36,916 bases of DNA, from positions 54,990 to 91,905 of the forward strand of contig WELB01000137.1 in NCBI GenBank assembly GCA_009602725.1, read 5' to 3'. This DNA comes from Spirogloea muscicola (lineage: Eukaryota > Streptophyta > Zygnematophyceae > Spirogloeales > Spirogloeaceae). Of this stretch, positions 26,284 to 35,983 are shown in pieces. Position 1 is the stretch's first letter. Every line of letters begins with the position of its first letter. A program made the position numbers and the translations under genes. The notes under the pieces were generated by a model that saw only the letters and a list, made by a program, of their open reading frames with translations, was not told where the DNA came from and searched no databases.

Positions 26284-29200
26284 ATGCTCCGGCGCGCGGC
26301 GCCGCTGCTGCTGCTCCGGCGCGCGGCCGCCGCCGCCTGGCCCGCGCTCGCGGNCATGGAGGAAGCGGCGACGCCGCGGCCGTCGGCGAGGCTGTGGCGG
26401 CTCTGCCGGGCGGAGGCCATGGCGGCGCTGCACCACCCGTTCGTGGTGGCGCTGCTGGCGCAGGCGCTGCCGCGCCCCGCCTTCCGGCGCTACGCCTCCC
26501 AGGACGCCCACTTCCTGCAGGCCTTCGCCAGAGCGTGAGCCCCCCTAAACCCTGACCCGGGACCGTAAAACCTTAAACCCTTCACCACTTATATTCCAAA
26601 CCCCAAGTTCTGAACACTTGACCCTTGAACTCTATACTCTACACTCAGCGCCAGTCTTTGGCTGGTCACTTGTGCGTACCTGGTCGTCGGAGCGATGCGA
26701 TGGTACCGACGTGCCGTCACTGGGTGTCGGTACTCTGCTCTGAGGATGTCTGTGCTTTCTCCACTTGGCCCACCTCCACTTTCGTCGGTGAATACTCGTC
26801 TGGCAGGATGGAGCTGGCTGAGAGCTCGGCCCCCGACGGGGCCGCCGGCGCGGTGCTGCGGGAGTGCCGCGCCGGCATCCTCAAGGAGCTCGATGGCCAG
26901 CTTGCCTGCGCCACGGTGCGGCCCCGGCAAGCTCTGATGTGTTCACCCTGCTGTGCTGCCACCTTCTGAGCTTGTAGGGCAGGACTGCTGTCTTGGTATG
27001 TTGCATTGACGCGAGGTGGTCTCATGCGGACACTGGAACTATTGTGGGTGTTGCCAGGAAGTTGGAAGCGAGGACGCAGCGAGAGCACCGAGCGCGGCGG
27101 CCATGGCCTACATGTCCTTCCTGCTCTCTGTGGCGGAGGAGGGTCGGGAGCCGGGGGGGAGTATGGCGCACATTGCCACGGACCGCAGCTTGCGCTGCCT
27201 GCACATCGTCACCGCCATGACGCCGTGCATGAGGCTGTATGCGTTCTTGGGCCAGGAGCTGCAGAGGGCGGCTCCTTTCCTGGTTGCGCCGACGGATGTC
27301 CACAGCTATGCCTCCTGGATAGAAACTTATGCGTCCGCGGAATTCCAGGTACAGCAGCTTCACGTCCTTGGCAAGGATGGATTTTCAAGACAGTCTCGCA
27401 CATTCAGTACAGATCCTGCTGAAGTTTGTATTGAATGAAACCTTTTCTCCTGATCATGGTACACATTGGCCCATAAGCCCACTATGCTCACCACTCTCGC
27501 AGGCAGACACAATGAGGCTGGAGGGCTTGCTCGACCGCTTGGCCAAGGGGCTGCCCACATCTGACATAGAGGTTTTGGAGTACCTGTACCGGCGAGCAAT
27601 GCAGCTGGAGCTGGATTTCTTCTCAGCAGAGCTTCCGGGAACGCTGCAGCCTGATTCACGCTCCGAGTCTCTGGTTGCACGTCAACTGAGGGAGCGGAGA
27701 TGCATCTTTGCTTGTGATTTTGACTTGACGTGCAGCGAGGAGGACTCTAGCCCCGTGCTTGCTGAGCTTGGGATCGCCGCTGTCCCTGGCCCTGGTGCGC
27801 TCACTCTACCCCATATTGACGGCTCTTACCATGTCTCACTGATCCAAGAAGAATGTAGCGAAGATTGTTGGCTTGAGTACCTTAACTGGTACAGAGCGAA
27901 GATCTTGCAACTGCTTAGGCGATTACAGTCTGCTCATTATGCAGCATCTGTGGCACGTAAGCAGCAGTGGGATGCAGTTGCGGCCCAGTATGTGGAAGAG
28001 TACAAGCAGTTGCTTGACAGAGCACTGCAACCACAAACCTGTCAAGGTGCTCAGGATACCTCCGATATGCAGGCAAGCTTTGCTACCCTACTACGAAGCA
28101 GAAGTAAATTATGTGTAACACCTTATGTATCAAGAGATGTGCACTGGTATTGACGAAATGCATGCACGAAGTAAATATGAACTTTATTTGCTGTCAAAGC
28201 TGAAACCCACGAACATCACATCAGTTTTGTGAGCAGCTCTTCTTTGTTGCCTGCCTGGCTGTTTTTTCCTGCTTAACCACCTTGAAGTTGATCCAAGACA
28301 GTGTTCATGTGTCCCTGTAAAGGTATTGGCAAGTTTGCTGGTGTTGACAGGGCCTGCGGTCATTCTTAGAGGAACTGTCCACCTTTGAGGTCCTTGCCAA
28401 CAAAAGGATAGAAAACTCCCAGGTTTTGAGCAACATCTCACTTGACAGGTCAGTAACATCCGCTCAGATATTGCTTTGCAATGAGACTGGCCAACCCCTT
28501 GCTGTTACGCGATCATGCTCCTCCAGTGAAGTTTTTAGAAAACTTGGATAGGCAAAGGACAAGGTCAGCCTCACCTCTACCTCGCAACAGCAGCTATACA
28601 ATCTTATCCGTGGATACACACTTGACTGAATTGGACAGTATTAAAGCACGGGGGCTGGAGGTGACTTTGAAGCCCAACTGCACTATCCTCATGAAGAAAC
28701 TCCTAGACATGAGTGTTGAGGTACACATAATGTCTGTCTGCTGGAGCAGGAGCTTCATCGCCAGTGCTTCGAGTGGTGCACTCTCCAAGGGTGAGGGGAT
28801 CTTGTTTCTTGTTCAATGGTGCACAAACAAGATTGACGTTTTGGAAAGAGTAAGTCTCCATATTAGATTAGGATTCCAAGAGGTCATCCTGACGACTTAC
28901 TGTGTCCTCCACACCCACTCAGGTACTACAGTTTTCCCAAGCATACACGCCAATGAATTAGTGTTTGCAAGTGATGGGCGATCCACGGCCAGCCTGGACT
29001 GGTACCTGCAAAGTCCCCTTGACAAGGAGAGGCTTATGATAAGTACTTTGACATGCAAACCAAACAAGGGTGAGGAGCAGAGTACGCAGCCTGGGGAGGT
29101 CGCCGGGCACGTTAGGCCGTGGTCTGTGTTTGTGGGCGACAGCACGACAGACCTTCTTGCTCTTTTGCACGCTGATGTGGGCATTGTAGTGGGAGACAAT

Positions 29201-29392
29201 GCCACACTGTCACGTGCGCTGTCCAAATATGGAATAAAACTGTACCCCTTACTCCTGGCTTCCGTAGAGAGGATAGTGAATAATGTAGGTGGAGCAGACT
29301 CCACATTGACTCGACCAAGATTGTACAAAGCCCAAGGTTGGGAAGAACTACAAGCGTTTCTATGCAGCCCAACCTTTGTCTCTTGCAATTAG
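26284..29392 (+). CDS. TH2: Bifunctional TH2-type protein (TenA aminopyrimidine hydrolase + HAD phosphatase)
   Basis: Plant TH2 joins a TenA domain (thiamine salvage, hydrolysis of formylaminopyrimidine-type products) to a HAD phosphatase that dephosphorylates thiamine monophosphate. I place seven exons: 26,284-26,534, 26,807-26,915, 27,058-27,348, 27,503-28,046, 28,370-28,448, 28,639-28,790 and 28,923-29,392. All are GT-AG and in phase, giving 631 aa, close to the plant protein. Residues 1-24 resemble an organelle leader. TenA signatures are HHPFVVALLAQALPRPAFRR, YASQDAHFLQAFARAMELAE and AMTPCMRLYAFLGQEL. The HAD part starts with CDFDLTCSEEDSS (DFDLT at 289-293), then VCWSRSFI, IHANELVF and VFVGDSTTDLLALLHADVGI (from about 545). 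One undetermined base (26,354) lies in the leader. Exon 4/5 borders have an alternative acceptor at 28,351. Usual catalytic residues are present. Confidence 0.95.
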
Positions 29393-29969
29393 TCTCAACA
29401 AGCACGCACTTGTGTACATTACACCATTGGTTGAGCGCAAACATGCTCTTCATGTCTGATGCAAAGGGATAGAATGTCACTGTTATGAAACTTTTGAGCT
29501 TCAGCATTGTGGAGGGTTTGGCATACTGGTTATGCTCACGCACCACACTTATGACGTCATACGGAGGACAACATTGTGGGAGGCACTGAGATTGGGGCTT
29601 CTTTCCACATTTACTGTGGCTTAGGCTCCAAGCATTCACCCACTTGCTCCTTGCCCTGACAAGGTCGATAATTTTTTTGAAATTGTTCCTATTTGCAAGA
29701 ATTTGCCCTTGAAGCCGTCATCTGTTTCAAGCCGGCCCGGAAAGGAGAAAGACCAATCAAAACAGCTCGAGCACAATGACGCCAATGGCTGTGAGAGTCA
29801 CACGAAGCATCCTGCAATGTCACGGCCATTCTGCGAGTAGCATTCCCTGTGTGCAACCACTGCACCAGACAGGCCATCGCGAGCTCAGAGGTGCAGCTCA
29901 GTGCGGCCTCGCCATCACTGTGGCATTGCTCGCCGGTCTCGCGCCACTTCCTGGTGCCTGCCGTAGCCA
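29393..29969. other. Intergenic sequence; may hide a 5' exon of the NADK gene
   Basis: A frame from ATG 29,776 to 30,003 reads MTPMAVRVTRSILQ and could be an organelle leader joined by splicing to the NADK frame, but I could not find a convincing in-phase junction. Otherwise nothing is recognised. Confidence 0.4.
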
Positions 29970-31660
29970 ATGCGGCTTGGCGGCGGGGCATTGCGGCTGC
30001 TGATGGTGGTCAAGCGCAGCGCGTACTCCATGTATGTGGAACACCACAATGACTCGCGCCTGCGAGCCCTCCTCGCCGCCGAACACCAGGTATCACCCTT
30101 GAGAGCCGACGCTAAACCCCACGTCCTCATCAAAACCTACACCCTTATACACAAACCCCTGCCGCTAGCGGCTGATTGACATTTGCAGCCCTCAGCTGGC
30201 GGTCACTTACCATTGCCATTGCCGCAAGAACGAGCGGCTACCCAAGCGCCCAGGAGAACTTGCACGCGAGCATGTCAACACCAAGTCAAGGAGTGTCTTG
30301 TACAATTGCTCGCTGAGGCAGCACCAAGACTTGGTGACCTTGCAGTCGGTGCAAAACATGCTGGACAAGCACCGGCAGCACGAGGCCACCATTGTGGCTT
30401 GCCAGAGGCTTTTCACCCGGATGGGTCTCCAATGGACTGCCGTCCAACGGGACAAGCTCCGGGGCCCAATTGACGACGGCGTCAACCTCGTAGTCACGAT
30501 TGGCGGCGATGGCACCCTGCTGGAGGCCAGCCACCACATCTGCCGCCAGCTCCCAGTCCTGGGCGTCAACTCGGACCCAACGAGCCCCACTGAGGTTTTC
30601 AGAAATGGCATTCATGTAGCTGCTCCGTAATAAGGTTAAGGCAAATAGAGATTTAAGTTTGACGGAATAAGTTTGGCACTTGGTTAGTGTACATTCTTTT
30701 GTGCGGATGTCATGCCAGATACCAGGCAATTCACTAAGTGGAGTCCTGGTATTTGCAGTCAGGTTGAGGAGATGATGACCAAGTTCGATGCACGGCGGAG
30801 CACTGGCCACCTGTGTGCTGCCTCTAAAGCCAACATGGAGCAAGTTCGCCCCTAACGCTTTTTGTTCCTTACGAAGTCTGAAGCAGATCAGCACTTTAAA
30901 CATGGAGTGACTAAGAACCTGTTATTGCTTGCTTGCAGCCTGTATTAGCGAAGGTTACGTTTTGCCTTGATGACATTGCCTGTGGGCTCAAACAGGTCAT
31001 GGTGGACCTCATTGGCGGAAAGATGGAGCCCATGGTGGTGGCGAGGATGCAGACGGTGATAGAAGGCCAGGGCGCCTGTCCGCCAGCTCTCAATGACGTC
31101 CTCCTTGCGCACCCAAATCCGGCTGCCGTCTCTCGCTTCAGCATGAGGTGAATACTTGGGAACGACCTTTTTGCTCGTCCATTCTGGTCAGGAACTGGTC
31201 CTTGTGAACTTGCACTTTCCAATGGCAGACTCAGCAACGCAAAGTCATGGAGAATGCTTTTTCACCTCATTGCTGCAGGATACATGAACAAGGAGGCGGC
31301 CAGGCCATGTCACCGCTGGTGCATTCCAGGTCTTCCGGGCTTCGGCTTTGCACTGCAGTCGGGTCGACTGCCGTAATGCACTCTGCTGGTGGCTACATTA
31401 TGCAGCCATCTTCACAGGACCTGCAGTACAAAGTGCGGGAGCCAATTGCACCGCCTGCGGCGCACATCGACAGCCTGCACGGCTCGCTGGCCCCCAAGGA
31501 AGAGCTGCGTGTGTCCTGGGGCTGCCGGCAGGGCAAGCTTTATATTGACGGCTCACACTGCTGCAGCGAGGTGTGGCTTGGAGCATCCATCACTTTCTCA
31601 GCAGCTGCGCCGCCGCTTCTTGTCTATGCACCGAGCTCGTGGGCAACGAGCATAGCATAG
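29970..31660 (+). CDS. NADK3: NAD(H) kinase, NADK3 type
   Basis: NADK3-type enzymes phosphorylate NADH/NAD to NADPH/NADP. I place five exons: 29,970-30,089, 30,196-30,594, 30,763-30,843, 30,996-31,147 and 31,330-31,660. All are in phase, giving 360 aa. Signatures in order are VNLVVTIGGDGTLLEASHH (GGDG near residue 143), PVLGVNSDPTSPTEVEEMM, RRSTGHLCAA, PALNDVLLAHPNPAAVSRFS (the NE/D-type motif), SSGLRLCTAVGSTAVMHSAG and YIDGSHCCSEVWLG. These follow Arabidopsis NADK3 order. The N-terminus is longer than the plant protein and uncertain; it contains YHCHCRKNERLPKRPGELAR. The segment between SRFS and SSGLR is about 20 residues shorter than in plants, so a small exon may lie in 31,148-31,329. The donors after exons 2 and 3 (GTTTTC, GTTCGC) are weak. 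Confidence 0.9.
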
Positions 31661-32456
31661 AGACTGCTTGCGAAGCCTGGGCAAGGCAGCTCTCTACATT
31701 TGCTGCACACTTGTGCAGCAATGCAGCAAAACACTTGTGCAGCAAATAGGAGTCAGAGCAGTGGTGACTGATTGCCTGCAATATGACCAAGTCATTAGCA
31801 CGAACTCACTCCAACTGGTCATGATGCGAGTACCTAAGATTCAACCAGGGGTTCGAGGGGTGGCCCAGCACATGATTATGCAAGCTTCATGTGGGCTTGT
31901 CGGTGAATGCCGTGGCGCCGAGTGTGGTGCAAAGCCCAAAGAGAGGTGCTCCGCGGCCTAAATAGCCCGCAGAGGTGCTGGTTCGCCCCACACTTCTGAA
32001 AGTTGCAAAGCGCAGAATTGCAGTGATGCAGATGCAGTTGCAAGCTACTCACATACTGAAACTGTCCATGCATTTCATCCAAACCTTCTGCTGCCGGATA
32101 AGCTAGTGACTCTGGTGGTTGTCCATTCCTTTCTGGTTCCGACAGGGCAACGCTTTTCTACACATCCTGACTTGCACTAGCTGCCTAGAGATTGTGAGCT
32201 CCCACTCGCAGAAGTCATGGAGGCTAGATTCGTGCGTTTTGCTTACATAGGATGAGCTATTCCGCTTTTTAGACTGGCTTCTCTCAGGCATCGCCACCTT
32301 GATGAGGAAGAGCTTGCCTTCTGGTAGCCACTTCATCGTCAATATCTACCCTGACATTGTGAGCTTTTATATTGGGACTCTCAGGCTGACAGCCGAAGAG
32401 GGAGAAGAGGGCAACTCACCCACGTCGCCGTGGCACAGGCTGCCGAGACCCCGGGC
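31661..32456. other. Intergenic sequence between NADK and the F-box gene
   Basis: No supported gene. It contains the 22-base palindrome at 31,700-31,721 and a second copy of ACACTTGTGCAGCAAA at 31,731-31,746. The rest is mixed, with short frames only. Confidence 0.5.
31700..31721. repeat. Perfect 10-bp inverted repeat 40 bases after the NADK stop
   Basis: TTGCTGCACA-CT-TGTGCAGCAA is a perfect palindrome with a 2-base centre. The right half is repeated at 31,731-31,746. It could be a 3'-UTR hairpin or a chance repeat. Confidence 0.6.
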
Positions 32457-34635
32457 ATGGCGGCCGCCGCCCTCGTCGCCGCCGCCGCCGCCGCCGCCGC
32501 GACGGCAGCCGAGGACGCGGAGGACGCGGCGCTGGAGCTCGAGCTCCTGGCGTCCTTCCGGACGGCCGACGCCGGAGCCGCAGNGGCGGGCCTGAGCTTC
32601 GCCTTCCCGGACTGGGGCTTCGACATCGCCCGCGGCGACGGCGGCGCCGGCTCCCACTCGCCGGGCGGCGCCGCTCCGGCCGTCATCCAGCGCCACAATG
32701 GCCAGCTCCCGCAGCCGCCAAAACCCGCCGCCGTCGCCGCCGCCGCCGGCGCCGCCTGGCAGCCCGCGTGGACGGGCCGTGGCACGCCGGTCACCAGTCT
32801 CCCAGGTACGTCTCGCCCAAAGCCGCCGCAGATTCGTGGACTCACAGCCGCCGCCACTTCTTCCTGGCCGTCTCTGATGGCCTGGACGCCATGGCGCGCA
32901 GACGAGGTCCTGCTGCTCGTGCTCGCGAGGCTGGGCCTGCCGGAGGTGTGCGCCGCCATGGCCGCCTGCACGCACTGGCACCGCCTCGCCGGCTCGGACG
33001 CAGTCTGGGGCCGGCTCCTGGCCGAGCGCGAGGCTGGCAGCAAGCCGATGCCCAGCCGCTCGTACATACACGTCTGGGAGTGCTCGCCGAGGTGAATCTC
33101 ATGCATGGCAAGACCACCAGCGAGGTCCATGGACAGCGCTTCAGGTCTGGGCTCAGCGTCGGCAACGTCATGCATGATGAGGTCCGGCTGATGCGCCTTC
33201 GTCTCTTGGTGATGGCACACAGGTTGCAGGTGCAGCGGTCAATGTACAAGTGCAGCGCACTGTACGACCGCGTGAGCCAGCGCTTCTACATCCTGCGTAA
33301 GGGCTACGAGTTCCTGCGCCTCGCCCTGGACGCGTGGTGGGGCGCCGGCCATCCGGAGGGCTCCTACAACTCCGCGGTCGTCCGCCGGGTGCTACGCAAG
33401 CTGACCAGCAGCGACTGGAGCCTGCTCTACGAGGCGCTGAGCACCGCCTTCACGGACCGGGCGGACCAGATTGCCTGTGACCTGCGCTCTGACCTCGACC
33501 AGGCGGGGCCTCCGAGGAATGCCTCGCCGAGCGGGTCGTGCACGACGGACGACAGGTCCGGCGGGCTCGAGCCGTGCCTGGAAGCTGAGGCAGGGGATGA
33601 GGTGCTTGAAGAGGAGCCATGGGAGAAGCGGCGGCGGCGGCTGGAGGACTGGGACGTGTGGCCCGACTCGGAGAGGCCCGCGGAGGCCAGGAGGGGGAGG
33701 AGGGCGTCCGACGTGCGGCTGTGGAGCGGGCTGCTGCAGTCGTGGCGACAGTACAAGCGCTGGCTTGTGCTCATTGCGCACCACTGCCCAGGCCTGCAGT
33801 TTGAGGTGATGGTGGAGCGGGCCAGGTGGGCCCTCCATCAAAGCTCACCGTCACACATGCCAAGAGCTCTGCCATTTGATAAATCGTGTGGCAGCTGTAG
33901 ATGCAGTGGGATCTTAGAACGATCTTTCGGGTTGTGCTTGTTGATGCTAACGCAGGCCTCTTCTGGAAGGCAGGTTTGCAGGGGTGTCTGCAACTCCCAA
34001 TGTTTTTTACAAAGGCGTGACGTGCTTCAGGTCTGCTACTGCAGCCAACCAATCACTGTGAAGTTTTACTGAAATCTTGGAATGTACTGCAATAAAAATG
34101 CGTCTGTTAAGCTTTAAGATGTCAAGCTGATGCCTTATCACAGTCCCGCAACTTCAGTAACTCCACCCTTTTACAATGTATCTCATTTTAATTTCTGATA
34201 GAACATGTCATTTTGCAGAAGCAACGTCTTATTGAGTTATGGGCTGAGGAGGCGATTGCAGGAGAGCTTGTCCTGGTTGACAGTTGACGATACCATGGGA
34301 AATGCCAGCGATGTAGAAGTCGACATTCTGATAAAAGGTCGCCGTATCTATCAGGTGGGTACATTTAACGTCTTCTTGCTTCTTGAAGTCATGTCAGTCT
34401 CTTCTTCTAAGTAGCCGCCCAGCATGTGGTCGAGCACACACTTGTCAAATGTCTGCTCAACAATCCCAGTACCAAAAGAGTTTAATTGTTCTCACATCCC
34501 ACACAGGAGTTGGATGTGTTGGACGACTTCACACTGCCCAAGGTGACCTTCACCCAGGAGAAGCTGCAGCGATGCTTCCAACCACTGGCTGGTTCCACGA
34601 CCTTCAAGGCCAATGCCAAGTTGCTGAAGGCATAA
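32457..34635 (+). CDS. F-box protein with unrecognised helical C-terminal region; one frameshift
   Basis: I place five exons: 32,457-32,805, 32,902-33,091, 33,145-33,805, 34,219-34,354 and 34,507-34,635, about 485 aa. Splicing exon 1 to 2 creates LPDEVLLLVLARLGLPEVCA, a canonical F-box start, continuing CTHWHRLAGSDAVWGRLLAE (F-box about residues 114-160). F-box proteins bind SKP1 in SCF ubiquitin ligases. The N-terminal 110 residues are Ala/Pro-rich. The C-terminal region is predicted helical (LRLALDAWWGAGHPEGSYNS, WRQYKRWLVLIAHHCPGLQ) with an acidic/Arg-rich linker. I do not recognise its family; a cullin-like helical fold is only an impression. Exon 4 has a 7-base tandem duplication (GTTGACAGTTGACG, about 34,276) that breaks the frame. 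An alternative is reading through exon 3 to a stop at 34,072, followed by AATAAA at 34,091. One undetermined base is at 32,584. Confidence 0.7.
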
Positions 34636-35983
34636 ACTCCGCATGCTACCTTGTCCTCCTCCTCTTACATGTGCTGAGTGTTGACCTGCTTCTTCTTGGG
34701 TCCTTGAGTAACATTGCGTCAAAGGATTGTAGCCTGTGTTGCGGTACTTAACAAGTCACATGTGTCAATAGCTCAAAGCCAGCAGTGCAATTGGCTAAAA
34801 GACTGCAGCATTGTGCAAGCTCCATGGGGTGACTTTGAGCATGCTCTTGCACTTTCAGTTGCTAGATTGTATGATAAAAGGCACTGACATTCTTGGTTAC
34901 CAGGATACTTGTGGCTGACAGACCTGTGTCAAGCGCTTTCTTTGAGGAAGCACCATTCAATTCCGCTGACTGTTGTGGTCAAAGTCGACACAGATGTTGA
35001 CTATCACTTCTGTGGTTCACAGCAGCCATATTCACCCTTGCGTGCCCAGTGTGAAGCTCCTCCGTTAGTGGAATTGATTTGATAAGGATGCAGGGTGGGC
35101 CTGACGAGCATATATGATCAACAGAAGTCTTGCAATGTTCAACGAGAGAATCAAACTTGAAATATTCGCAACAATCATCATGCAATAATAGAACCATATC
35201 TTTGAGCATTTATCTCCTTCAGCCACTGCAACGAAATCTTCAAGATCAGGAAATCATTGTCACTTCAAAATGAGAATCTTGGATGGCTTGATGTCACAAC
35301 CACTCCTGGCAGGACACAACTATGACCTATTTTTTTGCCTGTGTTGATGTGGGGCTTGTTGGCAGCCGGAAAGCAGTCTCTGACTGCTTTTCGGCTGCTA
35401 GTATTTCTGCCTTCCGGCTGCTGACTGTAGGTTGCCAAGCGACCATCCTTCGTGGTATTTGCATAGCTGGGTGATGTAGCGCCTTCGCAGATGGCGGTTG
35501 TTCAATCCCAGACGTTGGCCAGCTGCGAGTATGTCCAGCTCGTCAGCCTGGACTGCGCAAGCAGGGGTCATCTTGTCGTGAGACAGGAGACTCCTGATAT
35601 AGCACTCCTGGCGGGGTGCAAATGTGTGACATCCGTTCTAGGAACGAAGACAGCCAGGAACGTGTTCTTGCAATCGCACGCTGGTCTTCACATCCACTTG
35701 CAGTTGCTGTTCAAAGTGAAGCTCTAGTCCTTAGATCTGAATCTGAAGCTATAAGCTCTTAGCACGAAATCTTGAGACATGCATTGGCCTCAGTATTCTG
35801 CCGCAAGACTTGACTGACTCAAAGGAGCAGGGGCAGGGCAGATGCATCGCCAAATGACAGACGTCTCAGAGCCTGTTACTAATCTGGCAGCTGCTGCCAG
35901 CCAACAGCACCGATATCATCTTGAGAGTTGCAAAGGGCGCAAGCGAAGATTGGGCTGTGCTACACTCTATTGCTTCTTGGAGC
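34636..35983. other. Intergenic sequence between the F-box and LRR genes
   Basis: No supported gene. A 78-codon frame at 35,491-35,727 has no recognisable feature. A strong hairpin lies at 35,362-35,398. The rest is AT-balanced unique-looking sequence. It should contain the 3' UTRs of the two converging genes. Confidence 0.5.
35362..35398. repeat. 17-bp hairpin with 3-base loop
   Basis: GCAGCCGGAAAGCAGTC and GACTGCTTTTCGGCTGC pair over 17 positions with one G-U, around the loop TCT. The right-arm word recurs as CTGCCTTCCGGCTGCTGAC at 35,409-35,427. It lies between two convergent genes. Confidence 0.8.

Noticed and set aside
32381-33220. 279-codon minus-strand frame opposite the F-box gene
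   Set aside because: Antisense shadow in GC-rich coding sequence. The plus strand has the F-box and in-phase splice sites.
35491-35727. 78-codon plus-strand frame
   Set aside because: Short, isolated, with no recognisable feature and no sign of splicing to neighbours.
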